From: Algibacillus agarilyticus
Lineage (GTDB): Bacteria; Pseudomonadota; Gammaproteobacteria; Enterobacterales; Alteromonadaceae
Assembly (NCBI RefSeq): GCF_003286125.1
Contig: NZ_QMED01000010.1
Location: 1 to 64,000 of the forward strand
Direction of reading: 5' to 3'
DNA length: 64,000 nt
A program made the translations under genes and the position numbers. The notes beneath the pieces were generated by a model. That model was given only the letters and a program-made list of their open reading frames with translations, did no database searches and was not told where the DNA came from. Every line of letters begins with the position of its first letter. Within the stretch, counting starts at the first letter, position 1. Below, piece by piece: positions 9,346-18,300 of the stretch.

Positions 9346-10638
9346 ATGAAAGTATTAGTAATTGGCGGCGGCGGCCGTGAACATGCATTAGCATGGAAAG
9401 CAGCACAATCAAATGACGTTGAAATCGTATATTTAGCCCCAGGAAATGCGGGTACCGCTATCGAACCTAAATTAGAAAACGTTGCAATTGATGTTGAAGA
9501 CACAGCGGGTCTGGTTTCATTTGCCCAAGAAAACAAAATTGAATTAACTATTGTTGGCCCAGAAGTTCCTTTAGTTATTGGAGTTGTTGATGCATTCCAA
9601 GCTGCGGGTTTAACTATTTTTGGTCCAAGTAAAGCAGCCGCTCAACTCGAAGGCTCAAAAGCATTTACTAAAGATTTCTTAGCTCGTAATAACATACCAA
9701 CAGGCTATTATCAAAACTTCACCGAGATTGAACCAGCCTTAGCTTATGTTCGTGAACAAGGCGCACCTATTGTTATTAAAGCCGATGGCTTAGCCGCAGG
9801 TAAAGGCGTTATTGTCGCATTAACATTACAAGAAGCTGAAGACGCCATTAAAGATATGCTTGCCGGTAACGCTTTTGGTGATGCTGGTCATCGTGTCGTG
9901 ATTGAAGAATTTCTAGACGGTGAAGAAGCAAGCTTTATCGTGATGGTAGACGGTAAAAACGTATTGCCAATGGCAACAAGTCAAGATCACAAACGCGCCT
10001 ATGATGGTGACGCAGGCCCAAATACAGGTGGCATGGGTGCTTATTCTCCAGCTCCGGTTGTGACTGATGTTATCTTCGACCGCATTATGAACGAAGTGAT
10101 CATGCCAACGGTTGAAGGTATGGCGAAAGAAGGTAATCCATATGTGGGCTTCTTATATGCGGGCTTAATGATTGACGAAACCGGTACCCCTAAAGTTATT
10201 GAATATAACTGTCGTTTTGGAGATCCTGAAACTCAACCGATTATGCTACGCATGCAATCTGATTTAGTTGAACTTTGCTTATTGGCAACTCAAGGAAAAT
10301 TAGATAACGCTGAAGCTAAATTTGATACTCGTGCATCAGTTGGTATTGTATTAGCTGCAGGAGGTTATCCTGGTGCATATAATAAAGGCGATGAAATCAC
10401 GGGTATTCCAGACCAAGCAGAAGGTTTAAAAGTATTTCATGCGGGCACTAAAAATATCGATGGTAAAATCACCACTAACGGCGGTCGAGTTTTATGTGCA
10501 ACCGCTTTAGGTAACACCGTAACTGAAGCACAAGAAGCGGCCTATAAACTCGTCAAGCAAATCAAATGGCAAGGCGTGCAATATCGAAACGATATTGCAT
10601 ACCGCGCAATTGCAAGAGAGCAAGAAGCCAACAAATAG
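9346..10638 (+). CDS. purD: Phosphoribosylamine-glycine ligase (GAR synthetase)
   Basis: Second step of purine synthesis: ATP-dependent joining of glycine to phosphoribosylamine. 430 residues, ATP-grasp fold: N-terminal VIGGGGREHALAWK, KADGLAAGKGV near 145, the metal and ATP ligands in IEYNCRFGDPETQ near 285, and the C-terminal segment. Good ribosome site (GAGAAC) before the ATG. It follows the lipoprotein gene closely and may be expressed with it. Confidence 0.98.
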   Translation: MKVLVIGGGGREHALAWKAAQSNDVEIVYLAPGNAGTAIEPKLENVAIDVEDTAGLVSFAQENKIELTIVGPEVPLVIGVVDAFQAAGLTIFGPSKAAAQLEGSKAFTKDFLARNNIPTGYYQNFTEIEPALAYVREQGAPIVIKADGLAAGKGVIVALTLQEAEDAIKDMLAGNAFGDAGHRVVIEEFLDGEEASFIVMVDGKNVLPMATSQDHKRAYDGDAGPNTGGMGAYSPAPVVTDVIFDRIMNEVIMPTVEGMAKEGNPYVGFLYAGLMIDETGTPKVIEYNCRFGDPETQPIMLRMQSDLVELCLLATQGKLDNAEAKFDTRASVGIVLAAGGYPGAYNKGDEITGIPDQAEGLKVFHAGTKNIDGKITTNGGRVLCATALGNTVTEAQEAAYKLVKQIKWQGVQYRNDIAYRAIAREQEANK

Positions 10639-10651
10639 CCTAAGATAGTGA

Positions 10652-10698
10652 TATACCCGAGTAACGCTTAACCCGTGTTTTGCAGTGACTGGGGTATA
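10652..10698 (+). repeat. Dispersed short repeat, copy 2, complete hairpin form
   Basis: Both arms are present: TATACCCGAGTAACGC at the left and GCAGTGACTGGGGTATA at the right are near-perfect inverted copies around TTAACCCGTGTTTT. The palindromic layout resembles REP/BIME or small MITE units. It lies between purD and the rhodanese gene and could form a hairpin in the transcript. Confidence 0.6.
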
Positions 10699-10725
10699 AA
10701 CCTAAACCTTAGTTAGGATGACGAC

Positions 10726-11079
10726 ATGCTGACAGTAGTTGAATTAATCGAACAAATAAGACCCAGTGTTAATGAAGTAAGCGTTGCCGATTTTAAAAAG
10801 CGGCTCAAGCAAGCAGGTGCACTCTTAATAGATATAAGAGAACCAAATGAGTTTGCCGCGGGCGCAATTGAAGGCGCGATCAATATTCCACGCGGTATAT
10901 TAGAGTCTCAAATAACCGCTCTGTGTCAAAAAATATCAGTAACTGCACCTGCTGATGTCGATATTTTAATTTATTGTCGTAGTGGTGCTCGTGGTGTGTT
11001 AGCTGCCGAAAGTCTACAAAGAATGGGTTATAACCACGTAGTTAATTTAATTGGCGGTATTGTGGCTTGGCAGCAATAG
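10726..11079 (+). CDS. Rhodanese-like domain protein
   Basis: 117 residues, a single rhodanese domain: LLIDIREPNEFAAGAIEGAINIPRG (CH2A/B region) and the active-site loop YCRSGARG with the catalytic cysteine near residue 89, then GYNHVVNLIGGIVAW. It has no signal peptide, so it is cytoplasmic. Such stand-alone domains transfer sulfane sulfur or bind persulfides; the donor and acceptor cannot be named from sequence. A GG(A)TGA site precedes the ATG and a strong terminator follows. Confidence 0.92.
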   Translation: MLTVVELIEQIRPSVNEVSVADFKKRLKQAGALLIDIREPNEFAAGAIEGAINIPRGILESQITALCQKISVTAPADVDILIYCRSGARGVLAAESLQRMGYNHVVNLIGGIVAWQQ

Positions 11080-11082
11080 TTT

Positions 11083-11107
11083 TATACGCAAGTAACTTGG
11101 GTATAAC
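11083..11107 (+). repeat. Dispersed short repeat, copy 3
   Basis: TTATACGCAAGTAACTTGGG followed by TATAA, starting a few bases after the rhodanese stop codon. Confidence 0.5.
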
Positions 11108-11135
11108 CATCGTCTGAATACATATTTCAAATAAC

Positions 11136-11163
11136 CAAAAACCAGCGCCTGCTGGTTTTTTTA
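11136..11163 (+). terminator. Terminator after the rhodanese gene
   Basis: Stem AAAAACCAGC/GCTGGTTTTT with a 4-base loop GCCT, ending in a run of seven T. Confidence 0.92.
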
Positions 11164-11415
11164 TACCTAAAAATAAATGAAGCAATAAAACGACTATAAA
11201 TCTGAATTTACCGTTAACTCACCGCTTAAAACGCTTTTTTAGTTTGCATTCGTATACACTCAAGCGCAAGTTGACTTTAAAGTTAACACCATAGAATACT
11301 AAACAAGAAAGTAATCTGGCCATTAATCACTAAGGGCAAAATAGATTCGAGTTACTTGAAGATATAGCAGGTTACACTACACACATAAAATTTAAGTTAT
11401 AAGGTAAAATTAAAC

Positions 11416-12645
11416 GTGACGATTTGGCAAAGGATACCACTCACATTAAAAATATTAGTTCCAGGTTTAATCGCGGTCTATTTAATTTCAACAATGAAAC
11501 CCAAGCCAGAGCCCGATACAACGCCCCCACCTGAAAAACCAAAACCTAGCGTTAATCGTGTATATGCCTCGCCGGTTACTGAAAGCTTAACGATAACCGC
11601 ACAGGGAACAGTAGAGCCACGACGAAAAATTGATTTAATAGCTCAAGTAGCAGGTGAAATTACACATGTTCACCCTGCATTTGTTGCTGGCGGCGCATTC
11701 AACAATGGCGATATATTAATAAAAATAGAACCCATCGAATATGAGCTAGCACTGGCAAGAGCCAATGCAGAATTAGCCCAAGCAGAAATGCAATTTGCGA
11801 CCGAAAAAGGATTAGCTCGACAAGCGAAACAACAATGGCGCGATTTAAAAAATGAAGAAGCGAACCGCTTATTTTTGCGCAAACCTCAATTGGCGGCAGC
11901 AGCGGCTAATGTGGATTCAGCAAAAGCGAGTGTAAAGATGGCCAAACTCAATTTACAACGCACAACCGTTAAAGCGCCTTTTACGGGTCGAATTATTAAT
12001 ATACACGCTGATTTGGGGCAAATAATCGGCAAAAATAACGCCCTAGCTGAAATTATTGATACCTCTGTTGCACAAGTCACTTTGGCTTTACCTCAAAGTC
12101 ATGCCGCTTTAATTAAATTACATCACCACCACGCCGTAACATCAAACAAAAAATCAAGCAAAACACCGGCACCCGAAGTATTAACAACCGTTACATTAAG
12201 CGCTCAAATAGGTGATCAACAATTTGAATGGCCAGGTAGCATAACCCGCTCACTGGCGAGTATAAACCAACAATCACGCATGTATTATGTCGTCGCCGAA
12301 ATTCAGCAACCCTATGCATTTAAACAGCCATTACCCATGGGGTTATTCGTTACCGCACATATAAAAAGTAAACCATTAACTAATCTAATAAAATTACCCA
12401 AAGAAGCCGTATTTAAGCGTAATCAATTGTATTGGTTAAATAATAATATAGTGAATCAAAAGCAAGTTAATGTATTAAGCCAAGATCAATCTTATGTCTG
12501 GTTTCAAGACGAAAGCATCGAACCCAACACCGCAATTGTTGCCGACCGACAAGGCTATATACTACCGGGCGTTGAAGTACTTTCAGTCGCAGAAGCGCAA
12601 ACGAAAGTAAATAAGATACAACCCACCGCAACGGCTGGAGAATAA
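11416..12645 (+). CDS. RND efflux pump membrane-fusion (periplasmic adaptor) protein
   Basis: Periplasmic adaptor that links an inner-membrane RND pump to an outer-membrane channel. 409 residues: an N-terminal membrane anchor (about residues 9-25), a Pro-rich linker (KPKPEPDTTPPPEKPKP), a barrel-sandwich hybrid (TITAQGTVEPRRKIDLIAQVAGEI), an alpha-hairpin coiled coil (about 110-180), the second lipoyl half with TVKAPFTGRI near 188, and a beta-barrel with a membrane-proximal domain. The start is GTG at 11416, preceded by AAGGT. One base separates it from the pump gene, so the two are coupled. No tolC-like gene is nearby, so a shared outer-membrane channel is likely. Substrate unknown. Confidence 0.93.
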   Translation: MTIWQRIPLTLKILVPGLIAVYLISTMKPKPEPDTTPPPEKPKPSVNRVYASPVTESLTITAQGTVEPRRKIDLIAQVAGEITHVHPAFVAGGAFNNGDILIKIEPIEYELALARANAELAQAEMQFATEKGLARQAKQQWRDLKNEEANRLFLRKPQLAAAAANVDSAKASVKMAKLNLQRTTVKAPFTGRIINIHADLGQIIGKNNALAEIIDTSVAQVTLALPQSHAALIKLHHHHAVTSNKKSSKTPAPEVLTTVTLSAQIGDQQFEWPGSITRSLASINQQSRMYYVVAEIQQPYAFKQPLPMGLFVTAHIKSKPLTNLIKLPKEAVFKRNQLYWLNNNIVNQKQVNVLSQDQSYVWFQDESIEPNTAIVADRQGYILPGVEVLSVAEAQTKVNKIQPTATAGE

Positions 12646-12646
12646 T

Positions 12647-15600
12647 ATGCAAGGTTTAATCAATTGGTTTGCCAACAACACAGTAGCAGCCAATTTACTC
12701 ATGTTGATGATCTTAATTGGTGGTTTTGTCGGCGTACAGACCGTTGAAAAAGAAGTTTTTCCTGCGCAAGAAATAAACATGGTTAATGTACAAATGAGTT
12801 ACCGAGGAGCAGGACCTCGTGAAGTCGAACAACAAATTGTCGTGCGTATCGAAGAAGCCATCGCCGATCTAGTTGGTATTTTTCAAATACGATCAGAAGC
12901 TTATCAAGGTGGCGGTAGAGTCAGCATTGAAATCATTGATGGCTACAACATCAAAGATGTTTTAAACGACATAAAAGCACGGGTCGATGCCATTAATACA
13001 TTTCCGAGCAGTGTTGAACGCCCGATTATCAGCCAAGTCATTAATCGCACACCCTTGATGTTTTTTACACTTTACGGCGATGCCGATCCACGAGTGCTAA
13101 AAGCAACAGCACAACAAATAGCCGATGATATGGCACTACTTGATGGCATATCAAAAGTCACTTATCGAGGCGCTAAAGCCGCAGAGATGAATATTGAAGT
13201 TTCAGAATTCAACTTAAAACGCTTTGACCTCACTTTTGATCAAATCGCCCAAGCAATCCGCAATTCATCACTCAATTTACCGGCGGGTAGCATTAAAACT
13301 AAGCTAGGCAACGTGCAAGTTCAAACACGAAGCCAAGCATACACCAGTGAAGATTTCGCACAAATCCCCGTTTTAAGTTTAGCCGATGGCACACAACTCA
13401 AATTAGGCGATATCGCCAATATTAATGATGCTTTTGCCGATCAAGATTTAGAGGTCAGCTTTAAAGGTAAAAAAGCGATCGACTTTCAAGCGTTAATCAG
13501 CGACCAACCAGACTTATTTGCCGGCACTGAAAACGCGCGAAACTACATCAAAGACCAACAAAAGATATTACCAGCCGGGTTAAACATTAATATCAATTAT
13601 GAAATGCGTGAGCTATTCGATAGTCGGTTAAATTTATTAACCAGTAATGCAATGGGCGGTTTATTACTGGTCTTTATTATTCTGATGTTATTTTTACGCC
13701 CATTGTTAGCCATATGGGTTTGCGTGGGTATTGCGACCGCCTTTGCGGGTGCAATATGGCTCTTACCCTATGCCGGTATTAGCATTAACATGCTATCTAT
13801 GTTCGCTTTTCTTATGGTGCTCGGTATCGTTGTAGATGATGCAATAGTGGTAGGTGAAAGCATTTATTCCGTTCAACAAGATGGCGTAACAGGCGCGCAA
13901 AGTGCCACACAAGGCGCTCAACGCGTCGTAAAACCGGTATTTTTAGCGGTTTTAAGCACTATGATATTTTTCTTACCGATGGCCGATGTGCCAATGGAAG
14001 TTGAACCTTATACCTTATCTATTTTCTACGTTGTGATTTTTTGTTTGTTATTTTCATTAATCGAATCACTCTTAATATTGCCTGCCCATTTATCCCATTT
14101 AAAACCTGAAAAACCAAGTCGCTTTAAATTGATTCAACAAGTCACGGCTGTTAGAAACTGGTTTTCAAATAAACTCCGTGCATTCGCTTACAACTTATAT
14201 CAACCGGCATTAGTTAAAATGCTGAATAAAAGCAGCGCGACCATCACTGGATTTGTGATTGCTTTTGCATTATCAGTTTCACTCTATATAGGCGGTTGGA
14301 TCAATTCCTCTTTTTTCCCACAAGTACCACAAAGCTTTATTATTGCCGATGTAACCTTACCCGAAGGGTCGGCCTATGCCGATGCTTTACGCATTGCTAA
14401 TCACATAGAAAAAATCGCGCATGAAATGCAAACCGATGAAACATTAATCAAATTAAACGATGGCGGAAATTTTTTAACCGAAATAAAAAAAACCGCAACA
14501 ACAAACAACGCTAATATTTTTGTTGGTTTAGCGCTTCCCGAAACAAGAACCGTTAGCGCAAAGCAAGTCAGTGAACGTTTTAGAGAATTAATAGGCCCTA
14601 TACCTGAAGCTAAAAATTACTCACTCGCGTTTAGCTTTAGTGGAGAGGCCGCTGATATAACCCTAAATTTAAACATTAACTCTAACCTGCTTAGCGATCA
14701 GCAAGCCGCGGTTGAAGCGGTAAAAGAAACGCTAAGCGCTTACCCAGGCGTGATCAATACTCGCAGCAGTTTAGAATCAGAACGTATTGAAGTTGAATTA
14801 GCACTCAAACCTTATGCTGATAATTTAGGTATTAGTTTACAAGAAATAGCTCGCCAACTCCGACAAGGTTTTTTTGGTGAAGAGATCCAACGTATTCCAC
14901 GTGGTAAAGAAGACGTACGCGTTATGCTCAATTACCCCAGAGCAGACCGCACTAATTTAGATTTGCTCAACACCATGCGAATACGCACTAAAGAAGGCAT
15001 TGAAATTCCACTTGAAGAAGTCGCACAAATAAAATTAGTGCCCGGCTACACCCGTATTCAACGAGTTGATCGCAAGCGCAATATTACAATCACCGCCGAT
15101 GTAAAAGAAGGACACGATGCCAAATTCATTACTGACGAAATGATTAAGCAATACCTCCCTAAATGGCAACGCCAATTTATTGGATTTACATTAAGCACAG
15201 ATGGCAATTTACGCGCTCAAGCGAGCTTTGAAAGTGGCTTACTCAGTAACTTTTTATTCTCAATGTTTGCCGTGTATATTTTAATGGCGATAGCTTTTCG
15301 TTCGTATACCGAACCCTTTTTAATTTTAACCGCCGTACCCTTTGGTTTTATGGGTGCGATAATCGGCCATAAATTACTGGGTCAAGATATCAGTATGATG
15401 TCATTTTTAGGGTTTTTAGCCTGTGCTGGGGTTGTCGTTAACGATAACTTAGTCTTGCTAGACCGAATAAATCAACTACGCGCGGCAGGCGTTAAAGCTA
15501 AAGAAGCAATATTACGAGCAGGCCAAGATCGATTCCGTGCCATTATACTCACCTCGCTCACAACCTTTGTTGGCTTACTGCCCATCTTGTTTGAAAAAAG

Positions 15601-15814
15601 TGGGCAAGCACAATTTTTGATCCCGATGGTGATCTCATTAGGCTTTGGCGTTTTACTCGCTTCAACCGTCACGTTAATATTAGTCCCCGCTTTATATTGG
15701 CAAGGCCATAAAACCCATACCTTTTATAACCAACAACGTAAAAGTTTAGTCACTTGGTTTAGCCGGTATGAACAAAAAACAGAAAACAAAATAAGCAAAC
15801 AGGAAGACGTATAA
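12647..15814 (+). CDS. RND-family inner-membrane efflux transporter
   Basis: Proton-driven trimeric exporter of the AcrB/MexB type (hydrophobe/amphiphile branch). 1055 residues: TM1 at the N-terminus (TVAANLLMLMILIGGFVGV), a large periplasmic loop, the TM2-6 block with the proton-relay motif GIVVDDAIVVGES near residue 400 (two adjacent Asp), a second periplasmic loop, and the TM7-12 block with VVNDNLVLLDRIN near 930. A GGAG site sits six bases before the ATG, right after the adaptor stop. The first residues lack the Phe-Phe-Ile-Pro start of true AcrB, as is usual in the AcrB-like marine family. No transcriptional regulator flanks it. Confidence 0.95.
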   Translation: MQGLINWFANNTVAANLLMLMILIGGFVGVQTVEKEVFPAQEINMVNVQMSYRGAGPREVEQQIVVRIEEAIADLVGIFQIRSEAYQGGGRVSIEIIDGYNIKDVLNDIKARVDAINTFPSSVERPIISQVINRTPLMFFTLYGDADPRVLKATAQQIADDMALLDGISKVTYRGAKAAEMNIEVSEFNLKRFDLTFDQIAQAIRNSSLNLPAGSIKTKLGNVQVQTRSQAYTSEDFAQIPVLSLADGTQLKLGDIANINDAFADQDLEVSFKGKKAIDFQALISDQPDLFAGTENARNYIKDQQKILPAGLNININYEMRELFDSRLNLLTSNAMGGLLLVFIILMLFLRPLLAIWVCVGIATAFAGAIWLLPYAGISINMLSMFAFLMVLGIVVDDAIVVGESIYSVQQDGVTGAQSATQGAQRVVKPVFLAVLSTMIFFLPMADVPMEVEPYTLSIFYVVIFCLLFSLIESLLILPAHLSHLKPEKPSRFKLIQQVTAVRNWFSNKLRAFAYNLYQPALVKMLNKSSATITGFVIAFALSVSLYIGGWINSSFFPQVPQSFIIADVTLPEGSAYADALRIANHIEKIAHEMQTDETLIKLNDGGNFLTEIKKTATTNNANIFVGLALPETRTVSAKQVSERFRELIGPIPEAKNYSLAFSFSGEAADITLNLNINSNLLSDQQAAVEAVKETLSAYPGVINTRSSLESERIEVELALKPYADNLGISLQEIARQLRQGFFGEEIQRIPRGKEDVRVMLNYPRADRTNLDLLNTMRIRTKEGIEIPLEEVAQIKLVPGYTRIQRVDRKRNITITADVKEGHDAKFITDEMIKQYLPKWQRQFIGFTLSTDGNLRAQASFESGLLSNFLFSMFAVYILMAIAFRSYTEPFLILTAVPFGFMGAIIGHKLLGQDISMMSFLGFLACAGVVVNDNLVLLDRINQLRAAGVKAKEAILRAGQDRFRAIILTSLTTFVGLLPILFEKSGQAQFLIPMVISLGFGVLLASTVTLILVPALYWQGHKTHTFYNQQRKSLVTWFSRYEQKTENKISKQEDV

Positions 15815-15830
15815 TGTTTATTGCCACTGA

Positions 15831-15859
15831 GTGCAGCGTCTTGGAGTCACTTGGGTATT
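15831..15859 (+). repeat. Dispersed short repeat, copy 4
   Basis: GTGCAGCGTCTTGGAGTCAC followed by TTGGGTATT. It lies just after the RND pump gene and 27 bases before the larger inverted-repeat element. Confidence 0.5.
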
Positions 15860-15885
15860 TATATAACAAGCATTTGATTATTAAA

Positions 15886-16110
15886 TATAGTCAAAGCGAT
15901 CGGGTTTTAGGGGCAGGTTTCTAGTTCCAGACGAAACCTAAGTACTTACATCCATGTAAGCAAAGCCGTCAAAGCTACCGCGTCCTGCTCTCGCCCCTTA
16001 CCTGCATCCATGCAGGCAAGCTTCGAGACCCCATGAGCATATGCTCTATTATGTGATTGGGGCGAGTAAGCGCTGACAATGAACCATAAAACCTGAGCGA
16101 GAAGACTATA
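15886..16110. mobile_element. MITE-like element, long copy (225 bp)
   Basis: Begins TATAGTCAAAGCGATCGGGT and ends with the near-inverse, whose reverse complement starts TATAGTCTTCTCGCTCAGGT, so the termini form an imperfect inverted repeat of about 26 bp. The second copy at 40667-40796 shares the left 28 bases and the right ~98 bases almost base for base. This copy has an extra central module of about 100 bases (roughly 15914-16019). That module has three hairpins: AGGTTT..AAACCT, CTTACAT-CC-ATGTAAG and CCTGCAT-CC-ATGCAGG. The shared part carries a CCCCAT..GATTGGGG stem around the palindrome GAGCATATGCTC. It has no ORF of note. A TA target duplication is possible at both ends. It sits between converging genes. 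Confidence 0.75.
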
Positions 16111-16112
16111 GA

Positions 16113-16138
16113 AAATGGCCGCTATCAGCGGCCATTTT
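16113..16138. terminator. Bidirectional terminator between the RND pump and ampE
   Basis: Perfect 10-bp stem AAATGGCCGC/GCGGCCATTT with loop TATCA, A-rich on one side and T-rich on the other, between the convergent pump and ampE genes and directly beside the MITE-like element. Confidence 0.85.
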
Positions 16139-16173
16139 TATAAAAGGCAATAACGAATCAATAAATACGTTAA

Positions 16174-17016
16174 TTAATGAATAAGACCCGCTAAACTCAA
16201 TAATGCGACCAAAGCCACACAGAATAAAACAGCGCGTTTAGCTAATTTAACTAACGTACAAGGTTCAGTTAGCATATCATTTTCAGGCGCTTCTACTTCT
16301 TCAGCCGCCACGGCAACTTGCGTTAAATAGTCTCGTGGTTCGATGGCTAGATCTAATAAATGTTTCATCCATAACGGAAATGCTTGACTAAAATTACCCA
16401 CAAATAAATAGGCAAACCCAGCAATACGCACCGGAACAAAATCGAGTATTTTCATTAATCTTAAATTAACGTCATACGCTTGTGATAAGTCATCTTGCTG
16501 CGCTAAAAAATGATTCAACGTGCGTGAAACAACATACAAAATCGCACCACAAGGCCCTAACACAACAAACCAAAAAATAATCGCTAAGTAATATTTAAAG
16601 TTTATCCAAATCAATGTTTGGCCTAATGTTTCATTGGCTTTAGTTTGTTCACATCCATTACCTAGCGCGAGTGCGTGCATATCACAAGCTTGTAAATCGC
16701 CACGATTAGCCGCCTCTAAATAACGCTTATAACCCGCTCGCTGCTCTGTACAGCCCATGCAGGTATATAAAACAAAAATAGCAAATAACAAAGCAAACAA
16801 AGTTGCCCCAAGCCACATTTGAATAGCGCCAACTACCACAACAGGTATAAACACCCACAATAAGGTGTTTTGATTAACACGCGATGTAGATGACAAATTT
16901 AGGCGAGATTGGATGAAATCATTATAACGTTGATAATAATATTGATAATGCCAAATACCGGAGGCCGTATTTGAACGTTCTAAAAAAATAACGATTAGCA
17001 AGCTAAGCAAGATCAT
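16174..17016 (-). CDS. ampE: Inner-membrane protein AmpE
   Basis: 280 residues (284 in E. coli) with four hydrophobic segments: residues 1-10, about 52-90 (two), about 150-180 and the C-terminal VLFCVALVALLSLAGL. The region starting LERSNTASGIWHYQYYYQRY and the ESxxR/FRE-like cytoplasmic part fit AmpE, a putative sensor linked to beta-lactamase induction and peptidoglycan recycling. Its exact biochemical role is not settled. It follows ampD in the same direction with about 108 bases between, the usual ampDE order. No ampC or ampR is in the window. Confidence 0.9.
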   Translation of the reverse strand: MILLSLLIVIFLERSNTASGIWHYQYYYQRYNDFIQSRLNLSSTSRVNQNTLLWVFIPVVVVGAIQMWLGATLFALLFAIFVLYTCMGCTEQRAGYKRYLEAANRGDLQACDMHALALGNGCEQTKANETLGQTLIWINFKYYLAIIFWFVVLGPCGAILYVVSRTLNHFLAQQDDLSQAYDVNLRLMKILDFVPVRIAGFAYLFVGNFSQAFPLWMKHLLDLAIEPRDYLTQVAVAAEEVEAPENDMLTEPCTLVKLAKRAVLFCVALVALLSLAGLIH

Positions 17017-17124
17017 AATTTTCCTTGTTTAATACATAACTATTTATGAGCTGAAGATTATATACCTAAAGTTATAACAAAAGCGCCCGTTTTCAACGTT
17101 AGTTTTTTAATTATTGCCATGGTT

Positions 17125-17685
17125 TTAAAGTTGAGCAATGCGTGATTTATACAAACGCCAATCAAAAGCAACACCCGGATCGGTTTTTCGCCCTGGCGCG
17201 ATATCACAATGCCCAACAATACGATCGAGTGAAATAGCCGGATACGCGCGCATAATCGCTAGAGTCGCAACCACTAACGCATCGTATTGTGCTGCGGTAT
17301 AAGCAATTGAATCAGTTCCTTCAAGCTCGATCCCAATTGAGAAATCATTACAATTATTTTTATCGCCAAAAACCGAAACACCCGCATGCCAAGCACGTTT
17401 ATTAAACGGCACATATTGGGTTATTTGACCATCACGCTGAATAAACAAATGACTTGAAACTTCAACACCTTGTAAATCACAAAAGCTAGGATGAGCCGTG
17501 CAATCTAAACTCCCCATAAATAAATCATTAACGTAAGGCAAACCAAATTGCCCAGCCGGTAATGAAATATTGTGGATCACCAATAAGCTGATATCGGTTT
17601 CTACCGGACGCTCATTGAAAAAGGACGACGCTTCAACTCTGGCGCTACTCAGTATATGATGTTGCTTATCAATTTTAGTTAACAT
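17125..17685 (-). CDS. ampD: 1,6-anhydro-N-acetylmuramyl-L-alanine amidase AmpD
   Basis: Cytoplasmic zinc amidase that cleaves the peptide from anhydromuropeptides during wall recycling, which removes the inducer of AmpR-controlled beta-lactamase. 186 residues. Zinc ligands expected in LLVIHNISLP (His near 37) and IVGHCDIAPGRKTDPG (His near 158, Asp near 168), plus the AWHAGVS substrate loop and SIGIELEG. It has no signal peptide, as expected for AmpD rather than AmiD. Its start codon faces, and overlaps by two bases, an upstream in-frame ATG of the divergent protease gene, so the promoters of the two genes lie inside each other's coding start. Confidence 0.96.
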   Translation of the reverse strand: MLTKIDKQHHILSSARVEASSFFNERPVETDISLLVIHNISLPAGQFGLPYVNDLFMGSLDCTAHPSFCDLQGVEVSSHLFIQRDGQITQYVPFNKRAWHAGVSVFGDKNNCNDFSIGIELEGTDSIAYTAAQYDALVVATLAIMRAYPAISLDRIVGHCDIAPGRKTDPGVAFDWRLYKSRIAQL

Positions 17686-17698
17686 GAGATCCTCAATA

Positions 17699-18232
17699 AT
17701 GGAAGAACAATCACCTCAGCCTAAAGACAAAACCAAGGCGATGGGTCAATGGATGCATTATGCCGCGTGGATCGCCGGTTTACTATTATTAACCTTATTT
17801 TTTGATGACACGATCGAGCAAAAACATAACCCGAATCGCGCACCGCAAAGTAATAAAGATGCCTACGGCAATATTGAAGTTGTATTGCAGCGTAATCGGC
17901 AAGGCCATTACATAATGAATGGTTATATAAATGACACACTGGTTACATTTTTGCTTGATACGGGCGCAACCAATGTATCGATACCTGAGCACGTTGCACA
18001 AAAAATTGGCTTAGAATATGGTCGAGAGCGCCGAGTAAACACGGCTAACGGTAGCGTTACGGTATACCAAACTAACCTAAACACATTGCAACTAGGTGAT
18101 ATTGTTTTACACAATGTACGAGGCAATATAAACCCACACATGGACAACGATGCCATTTTATTAGGCATGAGCGCATTAAAACATCTTGAATTTACCCAAC
18201 GGGGCGACACGTTAACCCTAAAATATTATTAG
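17699..18232 (+). CDS. Membrane-anchored retropepsin-like aspartic protease (clan AA, TIGR02281 type)
   Basis: 177 residues from the ATG at 17699. A transmembrane anchor at about residues 23-38 (YAAWIAGLLLLTLFF) is followed by a single retropepsin domain: the catalytic LLDTGATNVSIPEHVA (near 94), flap region, and the hydrophobic-hydrophobic-Gly motif ILLGMSALKHLEF near the C-terminus. The domain faces the periplasm if the N-terminus is inside. Proteins of this type form homodimers through the DTG loop; substrates are unknown. An upstream in-frame ATG at 17684 gives five more residues (MRSSI) but overlaps the ampD start, so I prefer 17699. Close to nadC (69 bases), probably its own unit. Confidence 0.88.
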   Translation: MEEQSPQPKDKTKAMGQWMHYAAWIAGLLLLTLFFDDTIEQKHNPNRAPQSNKDAYGNIEVVLQRNRQGHYIMNGYINDTLVTFLLDTGATNVSIPEHVAQKIGLEYGRERRVNTANGSVTVYQTNLNTLQLGDIVLHNVRGNINPHMDNDAILLGMSALKHLEFTQRGDTLTLKYY

Positions 18233-18300
18233 CTAATGCTTGGGCGCACCGCGCCCATGATTTACAATAACCGCATATAGCATCAAATAAACCAGTCAAA

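Larger units (their letters stand above)
11080..11415. other. Intergenic region rhodanese / RND pump
   Basis: No gene. It holds a dispersed repeat (11083-11107), a terminator (11136-11163), and, close to the pump genes, GAGTTACTTGAAGATAT (11350-11366), which resembles part of the same repeat. The promoter of the pump must lie in 11220-11400; several weak hexamer pairs are possible. Confidence 0.5.

Noticed and set aside
15886-16110. Integron attC site or transposon-borne gene, from the palindromic ends and inner hairpins.
   Set aside because: No core RYYYAAC/GTTRRRY sites, no integrase, and no ORF inside.
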